Position numbers and translations under genes: made by a program
Notes under the pieces: generated by a model
Database searches by the model: none
What the model was told of the DNA's origin: nothing
What the model saw: the letters and a program-made list of their open reading frames with translations, nothing else
Shown here: positions 8,799 to 15,464 of the stretch, piece by piece
Numbering within the stretch: the stretch's first letter is position 1
Layout: each line of letters starts with the position of its first letter
Assembly: GCA_039815685.1 (NCBI GenBank)
Contig: JBCBYV010000018.1
Span: 37,435-101,434 of the forward strand
Direction: 5' to 3'
DNA: 64,000 bases
DNA from: Thermohalobaculum sp039815685
Lineage (GTDB): Bacteria > Pseudomonadota > Alphaproteobacteria > Rhodobacterales > Rhodobacteraceae

Positions 8799-9452
8799 AT
8801 GAGCGAGACAACCGAGCACCACCCGCTGCTGAAACCCGCGTTGGAGATCGGCCCGCTGGCCGTCTTCTTCCTGTCGTTTCAGTGGGGCCGCGAGATCCTC
8901 GAATGGGGCCCGGTAGCGGGCTTCCTGGGGACCTGGGCCGAGACGCCGGCAATGACCGGCGACAGCGGGCCGCTTTTCGTGGCGACCGCGCTCTTCATGG
9001 TGGCGATCTCGGCATCGCTCGCGGCCTCGTGGTGGCTCACGCGGGCGCTGCCGCGCATGGCCGTGGTCACGGCGATCGTGGTGGTGGTCTTCGGCGGCCT
9101 AACGCTCTGGCTGCAGGACGAGACCTTCATCAAGATGAAGCCGACCATCGTGAACGGCCTCTTCGCGCTGGCACTCGGCATCGGGCTCCTGCAAGGCCGT
9201 AGCTATATCCGCTATCTGATGGCCGAGGCGCTCTCGATGGACGATCGCGGCTGGATGATCTTCACCCAGCGCTGGTGTGCGTTCTTCGTCTTCATGGCGC
9301 TCCTGAACGAAGCGGTCTGGCGCACGCAGAGCACGGAGTTCTGGGTCAGCTTCAAGACCTTCGCCAACGTGCCCATCACGCTCGTCTTCATGCTCCTCCA
9401 GGTGCCCCTCATCCAGAAACACATGATCGAGGAGCCCGAGGCCGGGGAGTAG
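8799..9452 (+). CDS. yciB: Inner membrane-spanning protein YciB / septation protein A family
   Basis: The 217-residue protein has five to six hydrophobic segments and the family landmarks LEIGPLAVFFLSF near residue 15, KPTIVNGLFALALGIG in the middle, and FTQRWCAFFVFMALLNEAVWR followed by WVSFKTFANVPITLVFMLLQVPLI near the C-terminus. YciB/IspZ proteins lie in the inner membrane and have been tied to cell envelope synthesis and division. The ATG at 8799 (GGGGC ATGAGCGAG) was preferred to an in-frame GTG nine bases upstream. The gene is often found near ftsY and ccm genes in Rhodobacterales, as here. Confidence 0.92.
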   Translation: MSETTEHHPLLKPALEIGPLAVFFLSFQWGREILEWGPVAGFLGTWAETPAMTGDSGPLFVATALFMVAISASLAASWWLTRALPRMAVVTAIVVVVFGGLTLWLQDETFIKMKPTIVNGLFALALGIGLLQGRSYIRYLMAEALSMDDRGWMIFTQRWCAFFVFMALLNEAVWRTQSTEFWVSFKTFANVPITLVFMLLQVPLIQKHMIEEPEAGE

Positions 9453-9555
9453 CGCGGACCGTTGCGGCCCCGCTGACGTCTCGCGGCACGTCTCTCACCG
9501 AGCGCAGCGCATCGCACCTTCGCGGCCAGCGCCTGGCCTGCGGCGCCGGCAGTGA

Positions 9556-10254
9556 TCAGGCAGGCCGGCGGAGTGCGAACAATCCAAGCGCTGCCATCCC
9601 GGCGAGCAGGATCGGGCCGCTCGCCGGCAACGGCACCGATAGTGGCGCGGGCGTGAACTCGTAGGTGAGTGTCGCGGTGCCGTCGAAGTCGTGGCGCGTC
9701 ACATCGCTCGTCGTGCCGGCACCGAAGATCGAGACGCTCAAGAAGGTACGGCTCTCGACCCCCAATGCGACGGTGGCGCCGATGAAGTCGCTTGGTTCGG
9801 CGGCCGTCTCCTCGCTTTCGAACTGGGAGAAGGCGACACCCCTGTCGAAGGAGACGTCGAGACCGTCCGGCACATCGCCGATCGGGAAGGTATCCCCATC
9901 GACCACCACCGGTGACAGTCCGGGGCCGAGATCGACTCTGATGATCGTGGTGATACCGACGTTCGTGCAGGCGGTCAGCGTCGTCCGGCATGAGAAGTCG
10001 AAGCCGGAGATGGACGATATGTCCAAGAGAAGACGCACCTCCTCCAACGTGCCGAGCGTCGGATCGAAGCCATCGAAGATGAGGTCGGTTGAGATGCGGC
10101 TGTCCGGCTGATTACCGGGCGGGTTGGAGAAAGGGACGACAAAGCTGCGCATCTGGGTGATCGTCTCCGCCCCTGCCGGCGCGACGGTCCCGAGGGTCGC
10201 TCCGAGAATGACGCCAGCCGCGACACCCCAACGTCTTATCGTATCGACACACAT
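9556..10254 (-). CDS. Secreted VPLPA-CTERM sorting-signal protein
   Basis: From the ATG at 10254 the product has 232 residues with a signal peptide (hydrophobic stretch ending APAGAE) and a globular middle rich in beta-type sequence with two nearby cysteines. The C-terminus has the tripartite VPLPA-CTERM signal: VPLPASGPILL, a hydrophobic helix, then LRR. Proteins with this signal are thought to be processed by an exosortase and passed to the cell surface or matrix; that is known for the family, not shown here. The gene stands alone, convergent with yciB. No exosortase lies in the window. The in-frame ATG at 10302 would put 16 polar residues before the signal peptide. Confidence 0.85.
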   Translation of the reverse strand: MCVDTIRRWGVAAGVILGATLGTVAPAGAETITQMRSFVVPFSNPPGNQPDSRISTDLIFDGFDPTLGTLEEVRLLLDISSISGFDFSCRTTLTACTNVGITTIIRVDLGPGLSPVVVDGDTFPIGDVPDGLDVSFDRGVAFSQFESEETAAEPSDFIGATVALGVESRTFLSVSIFGAGTTSDVTRHDFDGTATLTYEFTPAPLSVPLPASGPILLAGMAALGLFALRRPA

Positions 10255-10601
10255 CGCAGAACGAGCCCCATCCGGTTCTTCGGCATGGGTGGTGGCTACC
10301 ACGCGGCCGACCGGCCAAGAACGAACGCTTTTGTCGTGTCCCGTTCACGAATATTCGCCCCTCGGCTGAAACCCGATGTCGAGTTCGTCCGCATGGCGCA
10401 ACCGGAGCAGGGCGTTCGGGGGCGGGGGCTCGGGCGACATCCCTGTTCTCCCTGTTCTCCCTGTCCTCCCCGTGCTCGCCGACTTCACCGCCGCGAAACC
10501 CCTTGATCGAAGGGCAAGTTGCCGTTGCACTCGAAGTTGCACGGCGATGTGCTGACCCCTCAGGGGATGCGTCGGCGCATCGGGCTTAGTAGGCTCCCGG
10601 C
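10255..10601. other. Divergent intergenic region with a short tandem repeat
   Basis: This 347-base gap separates the minus-strand VPLPA-CTERM gene from the plus-strand DUF4239 gene and should hold promoters for both. No gene with acceptable coding character was found. A degenerate 9-bp pyrimidine-rich repeat lies at 10442-10477 and is listed separately. The base just before the DUF4239 start shows only a weak ribosome binding site. Confidence 0.5.
10442..10477. repeat. Four-copy 9-bp tandem repeat
   Basis: Two exact copies of CCTGTTCTC (10442-10450, 10451-10459) are followed by CCTGTCCTC and a more diverged CCCGTGCTC. One strand is almost pure pyrimidine. It is intergenic and may vary in copy number by slipped replication. 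Confidence 0.8.
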
Positions 10602-11387
10602 ATGTTGGATATTCAAAGCCTTCCGGCACCCCTTTTGGCGCTACTCTCCGCCGGCCTCGTCGTTACAGCCTCGCTCGGCTCCTACGGTCTCGCACGCTTC
10701 GCGCTTGCGACGAAACTCGGCGAGGAGACGCGGGAGCTGGCGGGCTCCGTCATGTTCCGGGTGGCGGCACTCCACGGCCTGATGCTGGCGCTGGTCTTCG
10801 CACAGGAACTCGCGGCACTTCGCGATGTGAAGGTTGCAGCGGCGCACGAGGCCGCCCGGGTTGCGGACATCTACTACGACGCCAAGCGCTTCGGGACGGC
10901 GGAGAGTGCAGTGATCTCGGACCACATGGCGCGCTACGGGCGTATCGTCTTCGAGCAGGAGTGGCCGCAGCTCGCCACGACGCGACGACTCTCCGATGAG
11001 GCGTGGTTCGAGTGGGACAGCGCCTATGACAAGATTCTGGGTCTCGAGCCCCAGACTGCACGGCAGCAACGCCTGCTCGAGGTCATGCTGCTCGATATCC
11101 GCGAGCTCTCCGCGCTGCGCGAAGCGCGGGAGAATGCGGCACTCGGCGGGCTGTCCCCGCTCTTCTTCGTCGCGGCGATCACGGGCGTGATGCTGATCTC
11201 GGCCGCCTATTTCACCTGGGCACCGACCGCGCTCAACCTCTCGCTCATCGCGGGCTTTGCCGGCTATACGGGCCTGATCCTCTACTTCATCGTGACCTTC
11301 GCGAACCCCTACCTGCCGCCGGGCCACGCCGCACCGATCGGGTTCGAGCGGTTCCTGACGGAGGAGGTTCGGGCGCGGTCGGAATAG
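10602..11387 (+). CDS. DUF4239 (bestrophin-like) membrane protein
   Basis: The 261-residue protein has two hydrophobic segments near the N-terminus (about residues 8-32 and 50-66), a soluble central part (about 70-180) with conserved-looking AAHEAARVADIYYDA and LLDIRELSALREARENA, and two hydrophobic segments near the C-terminus (about 185-240). This layout and the start of the central region match the DUF4239 family, which is distantly similar to bestrophin anion channels. No bacterial function is firmly known to me. It is convergent with ccmG, 20 bases away, and shares no operon with a named partner. Confidence 0.7.
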   Translation: MLDIQSLPAPLLALLSAGLVVTASLGSYGLARFALATKLGEETRELAGSVMFRVAALHGLMLALVFAQELAALRDVKVAAAHEAARVADIYYDAKRFGTAESAVISDHMARYGRIVFEQEWPQLATTRRLSDEAWFEWDSAYDKILGLEPQTARQQRLLEVMLLDIRELSALREARENAALGGLSPLFFVAAITGVMLISAAYFTWAPTALNLSLIAGFAGYTGLILYFIVTFANPYLPPGHAAPIGFERFLTEEVRARSE

Positions 11388-11407
11388 GCCCTAAGCCGCG
11401 GAGCGGT

Positions 11408-11989
11408 TTACCCGCCGGCGCGGGCCGCTTCGATGGCGGGGAGGAGGCGGGACTTCAGCGTATCGCCAGTGATCGGGCCGATATGCTTGAAGACAATGCG
11501 GCCATCATTATCGATGACGAAGGTCTCCGGCACACCATAGACGCCCCACTCGATGCCCGTGCGACCCGACGTGTCCGCCCCGATCAGGGTGTAGGGATCG
11601 CCGAGTTCGTCGAGAAAGGCTCGGGCGTTCTGCGGCGCGTCCTTGTAGTTGATGCCGTGGACGGTGATGCCCTCCGCCGCGAGCCCCTTGATCCACGGAT
11701 GCTCCGCCCGGCAGGGGATGCACCAGGACGCCCAGATGTTCACGAGCTGCACGCCGCCGCCCTTGAGATCTGCGGTGGCAAGGCCCGGTGCGCCGTCATG
11801 CACGCTTTCGAGCGCGAACTCAGGCACCGGCTTGTCGATCAGCGTGCTAGGCAGGTCGTCGGTCTTGGTCAGGAGGCCGATGAGGAAGGTCGAGAGCACA
11901 CCGAAGGCGCCCATCAGAGGCACGACCATCCAGAGACGAAAGCCCGACTTCTTCGCGCCGCCGGCGTCCTCGGTCACGCTATCGCTCAT
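11408..11989 (-). CDS. ccmG: Thiol:disulfide interchange protein CcmG/DsbE
   Basis: CcmG is a membrane-anchored periplasmic thioredoxin-like protein that reduces apocytochrome c or CcmH so that heme can be attached. The 193-residue product has an N-terminal membrane anchor (about 18-40) and a thioredoxin fold with active site WASWCIPC; the cysteines are Cys90 and Cys93. The lines ADTSGRTGIEWGVYGVPETF and GPITGDTL toward the C-terminus are typical of CcmG. The ATG at 11989 lies inside the end of ccmD (11-base overlap), so the two are translationally coupled in a ccmC-ccmD-ccmG unit. Confidence 0.93.
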   Translation of the reverse strand: MSDSVTEDAGGAKKSGFRLWMVVPLMGAFGVLSTFLIGLLTKTDDLPSTLIDKPVPEFALESVHDGAPGLATADLKGGGVQLVNIWASWCIPCRAEHPWIKGLAAEGITVHGINYKDAPQNARAFLDELGDPYTLIGADTSGRTGIEWGVYGVPETFVIDNDGRIVFKHIGPITGDTLKSRLLPAIEAARAGG

Positions 11990-12143
11990 GGCTCCCGGCC
12001 TCCTTTTCGGCCTCTGCTAGCTCGACCCGCGACCGGGCATTGGCGCGCACCGAAAGGGCGATGAGAAGTCCGATGACCAGCACCGTCGCCCCATAGGCCA
12101 CGGCGACATAGGTGAGGTAGGGGTCGGAGAGAAGGGCGCTCAT
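11979..12143 (-). CDS. ccmD: Heme exporter protein CcmD
   Basis: CcmD is a tiny single-span membrane protein that helps release heme-loaded CcmE from CcmC. The 54-residue frame starts with ATG at 12143 and has one membrane segment (about 13-32, YVAVAYGATVLVIGLLIAL) followed by a charged tail with a coiled-coil look (RSRVELAEAEKEAG). Its start overlaps the ccmC stop by four bases and its end overlaps the ccmG start, a position that is diagnostic for ccmD. Confidence 0.9.
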   Translation of the reverse strand: MSALLSDPYLTYVAVAYGATVLVIGLLIALSVRANARSRVELAEAEKEAGSHER

Positions 12144-12898
12144 GCGGGATGCTCTGCCGCAGCCGTGCTGCCTTCTGCGCGGTTGCCTGCGCGCAGGCGC
12201 AAGGCCCGGGCGCGACGGAGCCGGATCTCCGTGCGCGCCCGCGTCAGAAGAAGCGCCGCGAAGAGCAGGTAGCAGGCCACCATCATGAGGTAGAGCGGGA
12301 TGCGATAGGCATCGTCCACCCGCTGACCCTCCTGCAGCGTGAGCGACGCGCCCTGGTGCAATGTCGCCCAGAAATTCACCGAGTAGCGCGCGAGGAAGGC
12401 AAAGATCACGCCGACGAGGCAGAGGATGCCCGAAAGCTCCGCCGCCTTCTCCGGCTCGTCGATCGCGGCCCAGAGCGCCATGTAGCCGAGGTAGAAGAAG
12501 AACATGATGAGGACCGCGGTCAGCCGCGCGTCCCACACCCACCAGGTGCCCCACATGGGCTGGCCCCAGACCGCACCCGTCACGAGCGCGACCAGAGTGA
12601 ACGCCGCCCCGATGGGTGCTGCTGCCTTGGCGACGAGGAAGCTGACGTGGTGGCGCCGGACGAGGCCGATGGCGCTCATCACCGCCATGAGCGCATAGGT
12701 GTTGATGGCGAGGAGCGCTGCGGGAACGTGGATGAAGAGGATCCGCACCGTGGTGCCCTGCTGGTAATCCGCGGGCACGGAAAGCCCCCAGACAAGCCCA
12801 ACCGCCAACAGGACGCCCGCGGCCACCCAGAACGGTGCCACGAGCCAGCCTGTCAGTCGCATGAACTCGGCCGGATTTGCAAAGCGCCAGATCGACAT
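12140..12898 (-). CDS. ccmC: Heme exporter subunit CcmC
   Basis: CcmC is an inner-membrane protein that presents heme to the chaperone CcmE. From the ATG at 12898 it has 252 residues and six hydrophobic segments. The tryptophan-rich motif WGTWWVWD is at 116-123, and the two expected heme-ligand histidines are His57 (in FIHVP) and His181 (in LHQG). The chosen start MSIWRFANPAEFM matches the family. A longer in-frame start at 12967 would add 23 mostly hydrophobic residues and has a slightly better but distant binding site, so it cannot be excluded. No ccmA or ccmB lies upstream; ccmB ends at base 136 on the opposite strand. Confidence 0.92.
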   Translation of the reverse strand: MSIWRFANPAEFMRLTGWLVAPFWVAAGVLLAVGLVWGLSVPADYQQGTTVRILFIHVPAALLAINTYALMAVMSAIGLVRRHHVSFLVAKAAAPIGAAFTLVALVTGAVWGQPMWGTWWVWDARLTAVLIMFFFYLGYMALWAAIDEPEKAAELSGILCLVGVIFAFLARYSVNFWATLHQGASLTLQEGQRVDDAYRIPLYLMMVACYLLFAALLLTRARTEIRLRRARALRLRAGNRAEGSTAAAEHPA

Positions 12899-13100
12899 CC
12901 GGCAGGAAATAACCGTCGCACCGATCAGATACAACGCCATCCACACAGCCCCGGCATAGCGCCACATGCTTGACGCTGCGTTCCTGCGTCTTCGCCGGAC
13001 GCGCTTCCAAGGGTGGCATAGCGACCGGCAGACGATGAGCAGCGCTCTACCGCGGCTGGCGCGGCGGCCGGGACAGCGCGCAGGCGGCCCGCAATCCTCC

Positions 13101-13129
13101 GAAATCCTTCACATCGCTCTCAGGATTTC
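13101..13129. promoter_or_regulatory. Perfect inverted repeat upstream of the OsmC gene (candidate operator)
   Basis: GAAATCCT and AGGATTTC are separated by 13 bases, giving an exact 8-bp dyad centred about 100 bases before the OsmC start codon. The dyad is AT-richer than its surroundings. Its size and place fit an operator for a dimeric regulator of the 13.2-17.1 kb gene set. The regulator is not identified. Confidence 0.5.
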
Positions 13130-13214
13130 AGCCCTGCGAATGCGCAGGTTCCAGCCATCCCGCCGGTCGTGCTGTCAGTCGCACGCACCGGCTGTTGCGC
13201 AAAGGAGCGAGATC

Positions 13215-13781
13215 GTGACCATCGAAACCACCGCGACCACGACCGATAACGGCGTCAACCTCGAGGCGATCCTGGAGGCGCGCACCGCCCTCACCGACGC
13301 ACCGGCAGGCGCCCAGTTCACCTGGCGCGCGCGCTGCGACTGGCAGAGCGGGACGCACAGCCGCTCGGTCATGGAGGGCTTCTTCGGCCTCGGTGAGGAG
13401 CAGTCGCGGGAGCGCAGCCACGTCATCGATGCTGACCACCCGCCGCAGTTCGCCGCCGAGGACAACGGGGCGACCCCGGTCGAGATCGTCCTCTCGGGCC
13501 TTGCCTCCTGCCTCACCGCCGGCGTGGCAACGGTCGCGCAGAACCGCGGGATCCAGCTTCGCCGGGTGAGTGCCGAGGTCGAGGGCGACATGGATCTGCA
13601 AGGCATCCTCGGCATCGATGCGGGCGTGCGGAACGGCTTCAGCGCCATCCGCGTGACCTTCCACATCGACGCCGACGCGACGGCCGAGGACATCGCCGCG
13701 CTTGTGGCCCAGTCGCAGCGTCGCTCGGCGGTCTTCGACATCATCACCAACCCCACCGCCGTCCACGTCAGCGTGGCCTGA
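13215..13781 (+). CDS. OsmC-family protein with a single conserved redox cysteine
   Basis: The 188-residue product has the OsmC/Ohr fold signature ATPVEIVLSGLASCLTAGVA, in which Cys99 matches the peroxidatic cysteine of organic-hydroperoxide reductases. At the usual place of the resolving cysteine the sequence reads QSQRRSAVFDIITNP, with Ser171 instead, so an external thiol would be needed. Cys41 is also present in a non-classical place. The GTG at 13215 is chosen because AAAGGAGC stands eight bases before it; the longer upstream frame is Arg-rich and unlike the family. It is the first gene of a four-gene set ending in a cysteine synthase-glutaredoxin fusion, which suggests a role in thiol or peroxide chemistry. 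Confidence 0.85.
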   Translation: MTIETTATTTDNGVNLEAILEARTALTDAPAGAQFTWRARCDWQSGTHSRSVMEGFFGLGEEQSRERSHVIDADHPPQFAAEDNGATPVEIVLSGLASCLTAGVATVAQNRGIQLRRVSAEVEGDMDLQGILGIDAGVRNGFSAIRVTFHIDADATAEDIAALVAQSQRRSAVFDIITNPTAVHVSVA

Positions 13782-13805
13782 GCGGGTTTCTCACGGAGAA
13801 GACCA

Positions 13806-14087
13806 ATGACCCCTGGTACGCCGCTGTACCTGCTTCCCGCCATGCCCCCTCCCTTCGCGGGCGTGCGGCGGGGAGCCCTTCCCTGGAGCACCGTCTGGAC
13901 CCGTCTCGCGGTTCCTTTCCGGGCGCTCGCCCATCTCGCCGCGGCCATCTCGACCCGGCGCGCCCGTCGGGCGGCCCAGCGCCGGCGGATGATGATCAGC
14001 ACCGATCTCGGTCGCGACGTCGGCGTCACCGAGGCGGAGATCCGCGAGCTCTTCTCGCGCCCGGTCCTCGCCCGGGACGACTGGTGA
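13806..14087 (+). CDS. DUF1127-like small basic protein
   Basis: The 93-residue product has a proline-rich N-terminal half, a basic stretch STRRARRAAQRRR (about 49-61) and a C-terminal part LGRDVGVTEAEIRELFSRP that resembles the L-x-D-I-G-L-T-R/S-x-E-I end of DUF1127 proteins. DUF1127 proteins are small arginine-rich proteins; some act in RNA turnover and in phosphate or carbon control in alphaproteobacteria. The gene starts 24 bases after the OsmC stop and ends 46 bases before the oxidoreductase gene, so it is probably in the same operon. The match is to a short region and the N-terminus is unusual. Confidence 0.65.
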   Translation: MTPGTPLYLLPAMPPPFAGVRRGALPWSTVWTRLAVPFRALAHLAAAISTRRARRAAQRRRMMISTDLGRDVGVTEAEIRELFSRPVLARDDW

Positions 14088-14133
14088 CAGCCTGCGGGGC
14101 TCCGAGCCGAGCCCCGCACCGTCCTGCCCCACG

Positions 14134-15405
14134 ATGACAGATACCGGAGCCACCGCCATGCATCCGCGCCATACCAACACCATCATCGTCGGCGCCGGCC
14201 AGGCCGGCCTCGCCATGAGCCGCGCGCTGAACGAGCGAGGCATCGAGCATCTGGTGCTCGAGCGCGGCCGCGTGGCCGAGAGCTGGCGTCGGCGACCATG
14301 GGAGAGCCTGCGCCTCCTCACCCCCAACTGGGCGAACGGCATGCCGGGCATGCCTTACTGGGGCGACGAGCCGCACGGCTTCATGCCCGCGGGCGAGCTG
14401 ATCCAACGGCTCGACAGCTATGCCGACCTCATCGCCGCCCCTGTGCATGAGCAGACCGAGGTGCTGCACGCGACGGCGACGGAGAGCGGCTTTGCGCTCT
14501 CCACAAGCGAGGGGCCCTATCGCGCCCGAAACCTCATCGTCGCCAGCGGCGCCTGTGCCGAGCCCGTGATCCCACCCCTCGCCGCCGCCCTGCCCCGCCG
14601 GATCGTGCAGCTCACCGCCGCGAGCTATCGCCGTGCGGCCGACCTGCCGGAGGGCGGCGTGCTCGTCGTGGGCGCGTCTGCCTCCGGCGTGCAGATCGCC
14701 GCTGAGATCCAGGCCTCGGGCCGCCCGGTCACCCTTGCCGCGGGCAACCATCTGCGCCTCCCCCGGACCTATCGCGGTCGGGACATCGAGTGGTGGCTCG
14801 ACACCATCGGCGCCCTCGACGAGGGGATCGAGGCCGTGGACGATCTCGACCGCGTCCGTAGGACCCCGTCACCACAGCTCACGGGCCAGGGGCACGACGT
14901 CGATCTCGGCGCGCTCCAGGCCCGCGGGATCGAGGTTACCGGTCGCCTCTGCCAGGTGCGCGACGGGCGCGCGCTCTTCTCGGGCGGCCTCGACCCACTC
15001 ATCCAGTCGGCGGACCTCAAGCTCGCGCGCCTCCGCCGGCGGATCGATGACTGGGCAGCCGAGCATCTGCCCGGCGCGTCCGTCCCAGCGACCGAGCGCC
15101 CGGCACCGACACCCATTCCGACCGCGCCGCGCCTCGAGCTCGACCTCACCTCGGGCGAGATCGGCACAGTCATCTGGGCCACCGGCTACCGGCCGGATTT
15201 CTCTTGGCTCGGCCTGCCCGTCTTCGACCGGCGCCAGCGCCTGCGCCATCTGGGCGGGATCGCGATCGGCCAGCCGGGCCTCTACGTCCTCGGCCTGCCG
15301 TTCCTGCGCCGCCGCCGCTCCGCGCTGATCTCGGGCGCTGGCGGGGATGCAAGCGCCGTCGCCCACCATCTCGAAACCCGCCTCCGTCAGAGCGCCGCCG
15401 CCTGA
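14134..15405 (+). CDS. FAD-dependent oxidoreductase, flavin monooxygenase-like (CzcO-type)
   Basis: The 423-residue protein has two dinucleotide-binding motifs, GAGQAG (20-25) for FAD and GASASG (180-185) for NAD(P)H. The typical CzcO-type stretch LPRTYRGRDIEWWLD follows the second, and the late motif IWATGYRPDFSWL lies near the C-terminus. The overall plan is that of flavin-containing monooxygenases, but the FxGxxxHxxxY fingerprint between the two sites reads RRIVQLTAASYRRA, so the usual histidine is missing. The substrate is unknown. Its neighbours (OsmC, CysK-glutaredoxin) suggest a sulfur compound or thiol. A start at 14158 is also possible. Confidence 0.8.
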   Translation: MTDTGATAMHPRHTNTIIVGAGQAGLAMSRALNERGIEHLVLERGRVAESWRRRPWESLRLLTPNWANGMPGMPYWGDEPHGFMPAGELIQRLDSYADLIAAPVHEQTEVLHATATESGFALSTSEGPYRARNLIVASGACAEPVIPPLAAALPRRIVQLTAASYRRAADLPEGGVLVVGASASGVQIAAEIQASGRPVTLAAGNHLRLPRTYRGRDIEWWLDTIGALDEGIEAVDDLDRVRRTPSPQLTGQGHDVDLGALQARGIEVTGRLCQVRDGRALFSGGLDPLIQSADLKLARLRRRIDDWAAEHLPGASVPATERPAPTPIPTAPRLELDLTSGEIGTVIWATGYRPDFSWLGLPVFDRRQRLRHLGGIAIGQPGLYVLGLPFLRRRRSALISGAGGDASAVAHHLETRLRQSAAA

Positions 15406-15464
15406 CCGGGGCACGACTGATCGGCGCAGCCCAACCGGCACACACCCCGCCACAGGAGACCGCC

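Noticed and set aside
10442..10477. A CRISPR-like array
   Set aside because: The units are 9 bp with no spacers and no cas genes nearby.
12149..12973. A 274-codon plus-strand frame over ccmC
   Set aside because: Antisense shadow of ccmC; no binding site and no recognisable domain.
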